From: Pedobacter sp. MR2016-24
Lineage (GTDB): Bacteria; Bacteroidota; Bacteroidia; Sphingobacteriales; Sphingobacteriaceae
Assembly: GCF_026239655.1 (NCBI RefSeq)
Contig: NZ_JAPIVO010000003.1
Location: 310,001-374,000 of the forward strand
Direction of reading: 5' to 3'
DNA: 64,000 nt
The notes below the pieces were generated by a model that did no database searches, was not told the DNA's origin, and worked only from the letters and a program-made list of their open reading frames with translations. Position numbers and translations under genes: made by a program. Shown piece after piece: positions 46,614 through 56,101 of the stretch (position 1 is its first letter; the number at the start of each line of letters is the position of its first letter).

Positions 46614-48452
46614 TTAAGTGATATCGGTGTCGCTTGAATTGATCCTGATGGTACTGCCGCCGGTTACCACTACATCCGCACCGTCTATGGTGGTCATTGT
46701 TTTACCGCCGACTACAGCAGAGGCTGTCGTACTGTTGAGACTCACATCGGTTTTACCAGTGATGGCAACGCCCAGGGTAGTCGCGTCCAGGGTAATCCCT
46801 TCCGTATCTGCCGTCGCTGCAATTGTTTTCTTGGCAGAGATAGCAATCGTCCCCTCACCGCCACCTTGTTCTCCAGGCTGTGCATTTATGGCGATGCTGT
46901 TACTGGCATTCACTACAAAGTCTTTGGTATTGATGGTAAATGAGTTAGGGGCTGTCAGCGTAACTGTTCCATCACCATGCATGGTAATCACATTACCACT
47001 CGGATCCTTCACATTGATACTGCCGTTACTGTCATCCATAATGATGGTATTACCGCTCCGGGTAGTCATGGCTTTGGTTTTATTGGTGCTGCTGCCACCG
47101 CTGCCACTCTTCCCATGGAACACACTGCCCATTACAATTGGCCGCGCAATATTTCCCTCTTCAAAGGCAATTACCACCTGGTCGCCGACTTCCGGTATAA
47201 AGACGAAACCGCGGTTTTTGCTGACTTTATCAGAGCTCCCGGCATCGGGGGTAATCACACGAAGCCATTCAGTATAGTCATTACAGCCGCATTCCCACTT
47301 GAATTTCACTTTAATGCGACCATGACCGCTGGGATCATTGTTGTCGACCACATTGGCGAGCTGCATATCGGGTTGTGGAGCCTGCACAGCAATCACAGGC
47401 ACGCGCTCGGTCTCTGCAGCAATAGCCTCAAAGGTATTCTGATAATGCCCTACTCCGTCAATATGATGGTATACGGAGGTGATCAGGAACTTCCCAAAAT
47501 CCTCAATCATAAAATCATTCAGTTTACGGGTGCTCATGCTGATATCGGCCACCCTTCCAATGCCTACCTGAGGATTATCGCCAGTACAGCTGATATGGAG
47601 CAGGTCGGACATAATGGCTTTCTGCTCATTTTCCACGAAGCTGCTGATATCAGAACTGCTGTCTGCACGGGTCACCAGCGGCTGGTTATAAGATTTGCTG
47701 TAGACAGAATTGGAAGCTTCAATGGCATGGGCCATATCTGGCGTACCTGAACCTTTCCCTTCGCCATTCGCAGATAACAACTCGTCATCCTTAGGGTTAT
47801 AAGAAAACTTCTTGTACTTCAGAGGAGCTATCTGGATACCATATTGGATATTGCTGAGATCACGACCGTAGGTGAGCTTGATCTCTTTGATCTCATCGGG
47901 CTTACCGAACACCAATTGGGTACCGTCATAGTAAAACCATTCATGGTATTGGGCAGACAAACGGTTGATGAAGTCGAAATCACTTTCCCTGTACTGGATC
48001 ACATAGTCGATCGGGGCTTTCCTGGCAGGGTTCACCTGCAGGTAGAGGTCATTCGCGGGAACTTCCTTCGTGGCCTGGTCTATGATGTCTTTTAGACCTT
48101 TAGCGAGATAAGAACCCAGATCCGGTCCCCGGTCTATCAATATCGTGGGACTAAAACCGGACAGGATGATATCGCCCATCAGTCCGTGCGACTGTGAAAT
48201 GGCCACCTTGGTAATAATCCCCATAAACCTGTTTTCAGAACCGGGCACATTGCCAAATTCTATGGCAATATTTTTACCGATGAAATCTTTCGACTTATTC
48301 AAGGATAATGCACCGGGAAGCTCTACCTGATCCTGGTTAAAGCGCAGTTCAAAGCTATGGTGCTCATTAAAGCGCTGGTTTAAACTGAACCTGGAGAAGG
48401 TAGATATGACTGTTCCGTCTATGTTGATCTCTACTTTTACTTTGTTTTCCAT
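46614..48452 (-). CDS. vgrG: Type VI secretion tip protein VgrG
   Basis: 612 aa. The N-terminal gp27-like region (FNEHHSFELRF, GFSPTILIDRGPDLGSY, YRESDFDFINRLSAQYHEWFYYDG) leads to a gp5-like OB-fold (GHGRIKVKFKWE, RVITPDAGS, GFVFIPEVGDQVVIAFEEGN), then a beta-helix needle to the C-terminus. Bacteroidota carry a T6SS subtype iii, to which this belongs by phylum. No other T6SS core genes are in the window, so this is an orphan vgrG island. Confidence 0.92.
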   Translation of the reverse strand: MENKVKVEINIDGTVISTFSRFSLNQRFNEHHSFELRFNQDQVELPGALSLNKSKDFIGKNIAIEFGNVPGSENRFMGIITKVAISQSHGLMGDIILSGFSPTILIDRGPDLGSYLAKGLKDIIDQATKEVPANDLYLQVNPARKAPIDYVIQYRESDFDFINRLSAQYHEWFYYDGTQLVFGKPDEIKEIKLTYGRDLSNIQYGIQIAPLKYKKFSYNPKDDELLSANGEGKGSGTPDMAHAIEASNSVYSKSYNQPLVTRADSSSDISSFVENEQKAIMSDLLHISCTGDNPQVGIGRVADISMSTRKLNDFMIEDFGKFLITSVYHHIDGVGHYQNTFEAIAAETERVPVIAVQAPQPDMQLANVVDNNDPSGHGRIKVKFKWECGCNDYTEWLRVITPDAGSSDKVSKNRGFVFIPEVGDQVVIAFEEGNIARPIVMGSVFHGKSGSGGSSTNKTKAMTTRSGNTIIMDDSNGSINVKDPSGNVITMHGDGTVTLTAPNSFTINTKDFVVNASNSIAINAQPGEQGGGEGTIAISAKKTIAATADTEGITLDATTLGVAITGKTDVSLNSTTASAVVGGKTMTTIDGADVVVTGGSTIRINSSDTDIT

Positions 48453-48498
48453 TGTATTCGATTTGGCAAAATGGCAGGATGTATTTGCTATATGTTGA

Positions 48499-49110
48499 TC
48501 AGCGCGCTGTCTGATCTCTTACGATGCTGATGTCCACAATCTGATTCTGTTCTGTTTCGTCGGGGAAATAAGCACTCCTGACGTAAAGGGAAACGATAGG
48601 CTGCTTCCCGCCTAAATGAGATTTGAGATCGATTTTAATTGGCGGGGGACTTTTATGTTCGCGGAAAAGCGGCCCTTCCGGCTCCAGCGGACCAAAATGT
48701 GCGATGATCGTTTTGTAGCTCAAATTAAAGCCTATGGAATAGGGTAAGGAAAGTGATACCACATCACGCTGTTGCGCTTTGTTGAATGGCTGAAAATAAG
48801 CGAACACCGTATTTTCAGGCGCATCCTTTTCTGATTTAGGGATAATGAGGGGGAAAAACCGGGAAAAGCTGTCTGTTAATTTTTTGAACCTGTCTTCAGT
48901 AAAACCCGACCTGTGCAGGCCAAAGGCGATGCTGTCTACATAGGTAAGGAGCTGCTGATTAACAGATTTAGTAAGTGCGGCTGATTTTGCGGGCGACTGG
49001 ACAGTATCTGTCGATACTCCCTGCGTATGAGATGCTGTACATCCGGCAACCGGAAGTAAATATAGCACAGGTATAAACCACTTGATTCCTAATTGTGCTT
49101 TGAAAGCCAT
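48499..49110 (-). CDS. Lipoprotein upstream of vgrG, unknown function
   Basis: 203 aa from ATG 49110. Signal peptide and lipobox IPVLYLLPVAGC, so it is an envelope lipoprotein. The mature part (DSIAFGLHRSGFTEDRFKKLTDSFSRFFPLI, VVSLSLPYSIGFNLSYKTIIAHFG) shows no family I know. It lies 46 nt before vgrG on the same strand, so a T6SS-related envelope role is possible. An upstream frame extension to 49191 is rejected because it hides the signal. Confidence 0.6.
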   Translation of the reverse strand: MAFKAQLGIKWFIPVLYLLPVAGCTASHTQGVSTDTVQSPAKSAALTKSVNQQLLTYVDSIAFGLHRSGFTEDRFKKLTDSFSRFFPLIIPKSEKDAPENTVFAYFQPFNKAQQRDVVSLSLPYSIGFNLSYKTIIAHFGPLEPEGPLFREHKSPPPIKIDLKSHLGGKQPIVSLYVRSAYFPDETEQNQIVDISIVRDQTAR

Positions 49111-49397
49111 AATTATAGATTTTTGTGTGAGTGGTATAAAATTGATTTTACACCATGTGGATGGCAACAAATATGAGACCAGTCCGGCCACAACTATCAG
49201 TCAGTTAGACTGATGATCCTGAAAAAATTGCGTTTAAGAATCGTAAAGGCATTATTCGCCTGAAAATATTTTAAAAAATAACGTTATTTTTTTTCACGTG
49301 AGAATGATTAGCCAGCTTTAACTGTAACGTTTTAGGACAGAGTGTATCCTATCCCCACACAATTTATCAGGCTTTTCTTGATGTGCCCTGTTTTCTT

Positions 49398-50150
49398 TTA
49401 CCCGATCAGACCGGCATTGTCTTTTAAGGCTACACCGGATAGCTCCCTTCTGAAAGCTTCCTGCACCAGGTAAAAGATCTTTTCTGCCGCAAGGGCGAAG
49501 GACAATCCGCCTTCTCGGATATTGGATACACAATTGCGCGATTCATCGGTTAGCCCGGGTTCAGGATGATAAGTCAGGTATGCCCCGATACTGTCCGCGG
49601 CACTTAAGCCTGGTCTCTCCCCAATCAGGATCAAAGAGAGTTGAGCTTGTAAGCTATGGGCGATAGGATCTGCTATAGCCACCCTGGCTTGCTGAACCAG
49701 GCAAAGCGGCGACAATCGGTATTTCATTCCCTTAAACAGCGGGATTAAGGCACTGAGCAAAGGGATAGCATTCGTATTGATTGCCGTAGCGGATAAACCA
49801 TCCGCCAGCAGGATACAGATATCGTAAGTCAGCAGGTTTTCCTGAACCAAAGCCAGCGAAGCTTCATCCGGCAACCTCCCCAGATCTGGCCGCTGTAAAT
49901 AGACCTGCCTGTTCTCTGCTTTGCTTTGTAAATGCAGCACCGGCAAGTCGAGTGCTTTCAGCTCCACCGTCAGACCTTCCACATCCAATACTGAATAGAC
50001 TGCATCTCTGGCATGGGCATGGGCCAGTTTGAACTCCAGCGACTCAGCAGTCGGGATACTGTTGCCCACCCTGCCTAAGGCAATTCTCGCAGCAGTAAAG
50101 GCTTTGAGCGACTCCCACGAGTCAGACATTTTGGCAGTAATCAATTCCAT
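49398..50150 (-). CDS. eutC: Ethanolamine ammonia-lyase light chain
   Basis: 250 aa. FTAARIALGRVGNSIPT, KLAHAHARDAVYSVLD, YLQRPDLGRLPDEAS, LLADGLSATAINTNA and LILIGERPGLSAADSIGAYLTYHPEPG are family segments; the Cys in RNCVSNIREGGLS is also conserved. With EutB it forms the B12-dependent enzyme that splits ethanolamine to acetaldehyde and ammonia. It is last in the permease-eutB-eutC order. Confidence 0.95.
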   Translation of the reverse strand: MELITAKMSDSWESLKAFTAARIALGRVGNSIPTAESLEFKLAHAHARDAVYSVLDVEGLTVELKALDLPVLHLQSKAENRQVYLQRPDLGRLPDEASLALVQENLLTYDICILLADGLSATAINTNAIPLLSALIPLFKGMKYRLSPLCLVQQARVAIADPIAHSLQAQLSLILIGERPGLSAADSIGAYLTYHPEPGLTDESRNCVSNIREGGLSFALAAEKIFYLVQEAFRRELSGVALKDNAGLIG

Positions 50151-50227
50151 ATCTAATTATTTTTCAGTACTTTATATATGATTTAATCAATAACTAATTG
50201 ATTATATCTATCCTCATTTACCCACCC

Positions 50228-51604
50228 TTAAAACAAATGGGCAATCAGCTGTTTCGTCATTTGGTTATGGGCGATCTTCCCATTTTCATTCGTAATCCCC
50301 TGATTGATCAGCCAGGCTTCAAACTCCGGAGCGGGCCTTAAACCCAGCACTTCTCTTACATATAAAGCGTCATGGAAGGAGGTTGACTGGTAATTGAGCA
50401 TAATATCGTCAGAACCGGGAATCCCCATAATAAAATTACAGCCCGCCACGCCAAGCAGGGTCTGCAAATTATCCATATCGTCCTGATCCGCTTCCGCATG
50501 ATTCGTATAACAGACATCGACGCCCATCGGCAAACCGAGCAACTTCCCGCAGAAATGATCTTCCAGCGCTGCACGGATAATTTGTTTGCCATCATATAAA
50601 TATTCAGGTCCGATAAAGCCGACTACCGTATTCACCAGCAAGGGGTTATATTTCCTTGCCACCGCATAAGCTCTTGCCTCGCAAGTCTGCTGATCCAGGC
50701 CGTGATGTGCATTGGCCGACAAAGAACTCCCCTGCCCGGTTTCGAAATACATTACATTCTGGCCGACCGTTCCGCGCTTCAAAGACAGCGTCGCCTCATA
50801 AGCTTCATCCAGCACAGAAAGACTTACACCAAAGCTCGTATTCGTAAGTTCCGTTCCGGCGATCGACTGAAAACAGAGATCCACCGGTGCCCCGCTATTG
50901 ATCAGTTCAATCGTAGTCGTGATATGACTCAGCACACAAGACTGCGTAGGGATCTCAAACTGCTGTCGCACATTGTCTATCAGCTGCAGCAATTTCAGCA
51001 CCGCTGCCGGACTATCCATAGCCGGGTTAATCCCGATCACTGCATCGCCACTGCCGTATAACAAACCATCAATCATACTTGCCGCTACTCCTTTCGGATC
51101 ATCCGTAGGATGGTTTGGCTGCAAGCGTGTCGAGAACCTGCCCTTTAAACCTATCGTATTCCTGAAACGTGTCACTACAGTACATTTCCTTGCCACCACA
51201 ATCAGATCCTGGTTTCGCATCAGTTTGGATACAGCAGCTACCATTTCCGGCGTCAATCCCCATTTCAGCCCTTTAATCGTTTCCGGATCTGTCAGATCGC
51301 TCAGCAGCCAGTCCCTCAGTTCCCCCACCGTTATATGCGCTACAGGTGCAAAGGCTAGCGGATCATGACTATCCAGAATCAGCCGCGTCACTTCATCCTT
51401 TTCATAAGCAATCAGCGCCTCCTGCAGAAAATCCTTCAAAGGCACATCCGCCAGTGTGAGCTGCGCCGCCACACGCTCTTCATAATTTGCCGCCGAAATC
51501 CCCGCTAAGGCATCCCCCGTCCTAAAAGGCGAAGCTTTCGCCAGCAGTTCTTTCAGATCCTTAAAACTGTATACCTGGTGCCGAATCGTATGCTGATATC
51601 CCAT
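50228..51604 (-). CDS. eutB: Ethanolamine ammonia-lyase heavy chain
   Basis: 458 aa, full length. GLKWGLTPEMVAAVSKLMRN, FSTRLQPNHPTDDPKG, the active-site FQSIAGTELTNTSFGV, YFETGQGSSLSANAHHGLDQQT and the terminal PAPEFEAWL are diagnostic for EutB. It carries the substrate and adenosylcobalamin-contacting active site. ATG starts one base after the permease stop, so the two are coupled. No EutA reactivase or shell genes are nearby. Confidence 0.96.
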   Translation of the reverse strand: MGYQHTIRHQVYSFKDLKELLAKASPFRTGDALAGISAANYEERVAAQLTLADVPLKDFLQEALIAYEKDEVTRLILDSHDPLAFAPVAHITVGELRDWLLSDLTDPETIKGLKWGLTPEMVAAVSKLMRNQDLIVVARKCTVVTRFRNTIGLKGRFSTRLQPNHPTDDPKGVAASMIDGLLYGSGDAVIGINPAMDSPAAVLKLLQLIDNVRQQFEIPTQSCVLSHITTTIELINSGAPVDLCFQSIAGTELTNTSFGVSLSVLDEAYEATLSLKRGTVGQNVMYFETGQGSSLSANAHHGLDQQTCEARAYAVARKYNPLLVNTVVGFIGPEYLYDGKQIIRAALEDHFCGKLLGLPMGVDVCYTNHAEADQDDMDNLQTLLGVAGCNFIMGIPGSDDIMLNYQSTSFHDALYVREVLGLRPAPEFEAWLINQGITNENGKIAHNQMTKQLIAHLF

Positions 51605-51605
51605 C

Positions 51606-52961
51606 TTATTCTCCTCCTCTAATTAAAGCCGACTGCTCCAGCAAAACATCGTTCATAATTTTCTCTTTGTGTTTGCCCTTCAGCATAAAAACCAGCACCG
51701 CCAGTAACAGTCCCGCGAAAAACACGCCACTCAGCATCAGGTTATAATAGACAATCGCTATGAGGCATAAGGCCGATAAAAATAGTGCTATCGCCGGGAA
51801 GACCGGGTAAAAAGGCGCGAGAAATGGTCGTTTCAGCGCAGGCTCCTGTCGCCGTAACAGGAACAAACTGACCATGCTCATCAGGTACATCACCACGGCG
51901 CCCAGCACAGAGAGGATAATCACCTGACTCGTTGTGCCCGTTAATAAGGCGATGAAACTGACTAGTCCGCCGGCTACGACCGACCAATGCGGTGTCTTGA
52001 ACCGATGGTTCACCTTCGCCAAACCCCGCGGCAAATAACCACTCCTTGCCATCGCAAACAATTGTCTGGATCCCGCCAGTATAGTCCCGTGGAAAGAAGC
52101 AATCAGTCCGAATAAACCTATACTCGCAAACAACTTCGTTAAACTGCTGCCCTTGCCCAGTACCACAGCAATCGCTTCCGGCAAAGGATAATCTATGTTA
52201 CTCAGCTTGTGCCAATCCGTAATCCCGCCCGTCAAAATCATCACCCCCAGCGCCAGGAAAGTCAGCGTAGCCAGGCCCGAAATATATCCCTTTGGAATGT
52301 TTTTCTCCGGATCCTTCACTTCTTCTGCGACCATCGCTACGCCTTCTATCGCGAGGTAAAACCACACCGCAAATGGCAAAGCCGCAAATACGCCCGTCCA
52401 GCCAAAAGGCATTGGATCATGCATAAAGTTGGTCATTTCGAAATGCGGACCGATAATCCCCATAAACAGCAGCAGTTCGCCCACTGCCAGGATTGTGATG
52501 AAAACAGAGAAAGTGGCCGACTCCTTTACGCCGGAAATATTCAGCAGGATAAACACCACGTTAAAAAAGAGGGCCGACTGTAAAGCTGGTATCGAAGGAT
52601 ATAAAAAATGAAGGTAGCTGCCCAGTGCCAGCGCAATTGCCGGTGTCGCCAGCAGGAAATCTACCAAAGTGGCATAACCCGCAACCAACCCGCCAAAAGG
52701 TCCCATTGCCCGGTAACTGTAAGCAAAAGCCCCTCCTGCATGCGGTATCGAAGTCGTCAGCTCCGTATAACTGAAAATGAAAGTCACATACATCACCGTA
52801 ATGATCAGCGTGGCGATTAAAAAACCTACCGTTCCCGCTACTCCCCAGCCGTAGTTCCAGCCAAAATATTCACCCGAGATCACCAGTCCAACCGCTATTG
52901 CCCAAAGATGGAGCGACTTCAATGTACGTTTCAAAGTTTCAGGTGTCGGCTTCATCATCAT
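51606..52961 (-). CDS. Ethanolamine permease (APC family)
   Basis: 451 aa with twelve membrane segments. The start TLKSLHLWAIAVGLVISGEYFGWNYGW and the helix with AFAYSYRAMGPFGGLVAGYA are characteristic of the ethanolamine permease subgroup of amino acid transporters. It imports ethanolamine for the lyase encoded directly downstream. The start is one of three consecutive ATGs. Confidence 0.92.
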   Translation of the reverse strand: MMMKPTPETLKRTLKSLHLWAIAVGLVISGEYFGWNYGWGVAGTVGFLIATLIITVMYVTFIFSYTELTTSIPHAGGAFAYSYRAMGPFGGLVAGYATLVDFLLATPAIALALGSYLHFLYPSIPALQSALFFNVVFILLNISGVKESATFSVFITILAVGELLLFMGIIGPHFEMTNFMHDPMPFGWTGVFAALPFAVWFYLAIEGVAMVAEEVKDPEKNIPKGYISGLATLTFLALGVMILTGGITDWHKLSNIDYPLPEAIAVVLGKGSSLTKLFASIGLFGLIASFHGTILAGSRQLFAMARSGYLPRGLAKVNHRFKTPHWSVVAGGLVSFIALLTGTTSQVIILSVLGAVVMYLMSMVSLFLLRRQEPALKRPFLAPFYPVFPAIALFLSALCLIAIVYYNLMLSGVFFAGLLLAVLVFMLKGKHKEKIMNDVLLEQSALIRGGE

Positions 52962-53122
52962 ATTTCAGCGGCTTTAAGAGGATAACTGCAAGAAATATAG
53001 TAATTTATCTTTCTAAAACATAGAAAAAGAGCATTAGACCTGCCTTTACAACAGATTTAATGCTCTTCCTCATCATAAAAATATATACCGCTAATCTTAA
53101 TTTAACATCAGCAGTTGATGCT

Positions 53123-53620
53123 TTATTCTCCGGCCAATACAGCCTTTACGTTTTCATACACAATCTGCTCATCAGGTGCAATCAGAATACCCTTTACTCC
53201 TGCGCCATTTGCTGCTTCCACATCCCTTGGTTTATCCCCAATCATTACAGATAAAGCAGGATCAATATTATAATCCGCAATCGCATCCAGTAACATGCCC
53301 GATTTTGGCTTGCGGCATAAACAATCTCCCCCAACAGTCGGGTGATGCGGGCAATAATACGCATGAATAATCTCTGCACCATGCTCTTCAAACTTGTTAA
53401 ACAAGATCTCATGCATTTCTGCCAGTGTATCTTCCGTATACCTGTTCAAAGCAATCCCACCCTGATTGGTGATCACTACCAATAAATAGCCTTCATCAAA
53501 CAGGCGTTTTAACGGTGGAATCTGGTATTCCAGCACTTCAAAATCTTCTACTTTGCAGATGTAATCAAATCTTTCATGGTTCAGTACCCCATCACGGTCT
53601 AAAAATATAGCTTTATTCAT
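53123..53620 (-). CDS. HAD-IIIA phosphatase, GmhB-like (heptose bisphosphatase)
   Basis: 165 aa from ATG 53620. HAD motif I is FLDRDGVLN, motif II is VVITNQGGI, and motif III/IV region is RKPKSGMLL with MIGDKPRDV. The zinc loop CPHHPTVGGDCLCRKP has all four ligands typical of GmhB and HisB-N. It probably removes the 7-phosphate of heptose-1,7-bisphosphate in lipopolysaccharide core synthesis. Divergent from the OPT transporter gene. Confidence 0.88.
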   Translation of the reverse strand: MNKAIFLDRDGVLNHERFDYICKVEDFEVLEYQIPPLKRLFDEGYLLVVITNQGGIALNRYTEDTLAEMHEILFNKFEEHGAEIIHAYYCPHHPTVGGDCLCRKPKSGMLLDAIADYNIDPALSVMIGDKPRDVEAANGAGVKGILIAPDEQIVYENVKAVLAGE

Positions 53621-53746
53621 TATTTCGTATTTGCTGCCAAAGATCAAAATATAATTCAATTATCACAGCCTTGTGTGGTCTTTTAGACGGCTAATCTTGC
53701 ATGCTCATCAAAAATAGATACCTTTAAAGATATTTTTTTATAACAC

Positions 53747-55813
53747 ATGATCAAAGAAGAATTCAAACCATTTGTTCCTGCAGAAAGTAATATCGCAGAG
53801 TTTACCCTCAAATCCATCCTGCTCGGCTGTATTGCAGGGATTATCTTCGGTGCAGCAACTGTATACCTCGCCCTCAAGGCTGGTTTAACCGTTTCCGCCT
53901 CTATCCCTATCGCTGTACTTGCCATCACCCTGGGTAAGAAATTCTTCAAAACCACTATACTTGAAAATAACATTATCCAGACTACCGGTTCTGCCAGCGA
54001 ATCCATTGCTGCTGGTGTGGTATTTACCCTTCCCGGATTTTTATTCCTCAGCACAGATATTGGCGGCCAGAGTTCCGGCGAAGCCTTTTTCAACTATATG
54101 ACCATCCTTATCCTTGCCATCCTCGGTGGTGTGCTCGGTACCATGATGATGATCCCTTTACGCCGTTCATTGATTGTTAAAGAACATGACACCCTTCCTT
54201 ATCCCGAAGGTACTGCCTGTGCCTCCGTATTAAAGGCCGGAGAAAGAGGCGGCGATTTCGCTAAAACCGCTTTCTGGGGACTAGGATTTGCGATGGTCTA
54301 TGCCATTATGCAAAAGGTATTCCATGTGATTGCCGAAGCGCCTGCATTTGTCACTACCCAGGCCAATAAATTCCTCCCTTCCGCAGAAGTAAGCGGAGAG
54401 ATTACGCCGGAATATTTAGGTGTGGGTTATATCATCGGACCAAAAATTGCCGGTGTACTCGTTGCCGGTGGTGTACTGGCCTGGTTAGGACTGATCCCCT
54501 TATTAGCGACCTTAATCGATCCCGCAATTGCTGCACACCAGCTGGTGAAGCTAGGCCTGATGGCCGATATCACCAAAGCCGCTCCCGGTGTTGGATGGGA
54601 TCCTTTAACACAAACCTTTTCTAACTATCCCTTAGCCATTTACCAGGCCTTTGTTAAACAAATTGGTGCAGGTGCAGTAGCTGCCGGTGGATTCATTACG
54701 CTCTTAAAAACTATACCTACTATCGTTTCTTCCTTCAAAGAAAGTATGGGTTCCATTAAGGAAGGAAAAACCGTTTCAGAAACTAAAAGAACAGACCGCG
54801 ATCTATCCCTAAAGGTAGTCGGCCTTGGTAGTTTAGCCCTGATCATCCTTGTTGCCGTTTTACCACAGATTCCAAGTACTGGCATTATGAGCAATTTGCT
54901 GATCGGAATTCTTGTTGTGGTATTCGGTGCATTCTTCGTTACCGTTTCCAGCAGAATTGTCGGATTGATCGGTTCCAGTAATAACCCGATCTCCGGGATG
55001 ACTATCGCTACCATTATGGGAACCTGCCTCATCTTTATCGCCGTTGGCTGGACAGGCAAAGTCTACGAACCTATGGCTTTAGTCGTGGGTGGTATGATCT
55101 GTATCGCAGCAGCAAACGCAGGTGCAACCTCACAAGATTTAAAAACAGGTTACATTATCGGCGCAACCCCAAGATATCAACAACTCGCTTTATTTATTGG
55201 TGTAATCGTTTCTTCTATTGTAATCGGATTAACTGTTCGCATTCTTGATACGCCTACTCCTGAAATGTTAGCCCAAGGCATTAAACACGCCATCGGCACC
55301 GCAGAATATTCTGCACCACAGGCTACATTAATGGCTACCCTCATTAAAGGAATGCTTTCTTTTAATCTGGACTGGCAATATGTGCTTGTAGGTGTGTTTA
55401 TCGCTATCACCATAGAACTATGTGGCATCAATTCATTATCATTCGCTGTAGGTGCTTATTTGCCCCTTTCTACTACCCTGCCTATTTTTGCAGGAGGAGC
55501 CATCAAAGGTATCGTAGAGTGGAGAGAAAAAAAGAAAGCTAAAACTGCCGAAGAAGAAGAATTAGGTCCCGGCAACCTTTTTGCAACTGGCTTGGTCGCC
55601 GGAGGAGCATTGGCCGGAGTGGTTGTTGCTATCCTGATGGTGATTCCTTCCGTGAAGAACAATCTCGAGAAAGTAAGCGTTGAGCCGATCTTCACTACCT
55701 GGTTTGGTTCCGGAGGCTATCAGATTCTCGGTGTTTTGATCTTCCTCTTTATGGGATTTGTGTTATTTAACATCGGCAGAAAGAAATCTGAAGCAGAAAA
55801 CATCTTAAAATAA
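53747..55813 (+). CDS. OPT family oligopeptide transporter
   Basis: 688 aa with about 14 or more membrane helices. The N-terminal FTLKSILLGCIAGIIFGAATVYLALKAGLTVSASIP and LENNIIQTTGSASESIAAGVVFTLPG are hallmark OPT segments, as is YPEGTACASVLKAGE. It imports small peptides or metal-peptide complexes by proton symport. Single gene, ending at a hairpin terminator. Confidence 0.93.
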   Translation: MIKEEFKPFVPAESNIAEFTLKSILLGCIAGIIFGAATVYLALKAGLTVSASIPIAVLAITLGKKFFKTTILENNIIQTTGSASESIAAGVVFTLPGFLFLSTDIGGQSSGEAFFNYMTILILAILGGVLGTMMMIPLRRSLIVKEHDTLPYPEGTACASVLKAGERGGDFAKTAFWGLGFAMVYAIMQKVFHVIAEAPAFVTTQANKFLPSAEVSGEITPEYLGVGYIIGPKIAGVLVAGGVLAWLGLIPLLATLIDPAIAAHQLVKLGLMADITKAAPGVGWDPLTQTFSNYPLAIYQAFVKQIGAGAVAAGGFITLLKTIPTIVSSFKESMGSIKEGKTVSETKRTDRDLSLKVVGLGSLALIILVAVLPQIPSTGIMSNLLIGILVVVFGAFFVTVSSRIVGLIGSSNNPISGMTIATIMGTCLIFIAVGWTGKVYEPMALVVGGMICIAAANAGATSQDLKTGYIIGATPRYQQLALFIGVIVSSIVIGLTVRILDTPTPEMLAQGIKHAIGTAEYSAPQATLMATLIKGMLSFNLDWQYVLVGVFIAITIELCGINSLSFAVGAYLPLSTTLPIFAGGAIKGIVEWREKKKAKTAEEEELGPGNLFATGLVAGGALAGVVVAILMVIPSVKNNLEKVSVEPIFTTWFGSGGYQILGVLIFLFMGFVLFNIGRKKSEAENILK

Positions 55814-55820
55814 GGAATTA

Positions 55821-55852
55821 TTCAGGGCTTTTTCAACGTAAAAAGCCCTGAA
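55821..55852 (+). terminator. Hairpin terminator after the OPT gene
   Basis: A perfect 13-bp stem (TTCAGGGCTTTTT and AAAAAGCCCTGAA) with a 6-nt loop, eight nt after the stop codon; the T-run lies inside the stem, not after it. Confidence 0.7.
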
Positions 55853-55938
55853 TTGTTGCAAAATTAACATAGAATTGATCTCAGATGAAATTAATCCGGC
55901 TTAAAATCAGCCTAGTACCTGTTTTGGCCAATATTTAG

Positions 55939-55969
55939 TTGCAGTATATTAATCCTAATCTTACATTTG
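55939..55969 (+). promoter_or_regulatory. Promoter of the second tRNA-Lys gene
   Basis: TTG (55939-55941) and TACATTTG (55962-55969) are 20 nt apart, a full consensus match, with a leader of about 40 nt before the tRNA. Confidence 0.8.
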
Positions 55970-56016
55970 CATCACTTTAACGGAAACGCTTAGAGTAAAA
56001 GTTCATCAGAACTTTT

Positions 56017-56089
56017 GATTCCGTAGCTCAGCTGGTAGAGCATTACACTTTTAATGTAGTGGTCCTGGGTTCGAATCCCAGCGGGATCA
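56017..56089 (+). tRNA. tRNA-Lys (TTT anticodon), likely island attachment site
   Basis: 73 nt, identical to the copy at 18805-18877: GATTCCG/CGGGATC acceptor stem, CTTTTAA anticodon loop, T-loop TTCGAAT. Everything to its right is accessory or mobile in character, so its 3' end may be the integration site. No second copy of the 3' end is seen before the window ends. Confidence 0.97.
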
Positions 56090-56101
56090 CACCAAAGACT
56101 A

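Noticed and set aside
46977..47750. 257-codon frame antisense to vgrG
   Set aside because: The vgrG frame is unmistakable; the opposite frame is a by-product of its codon use and has no domain.
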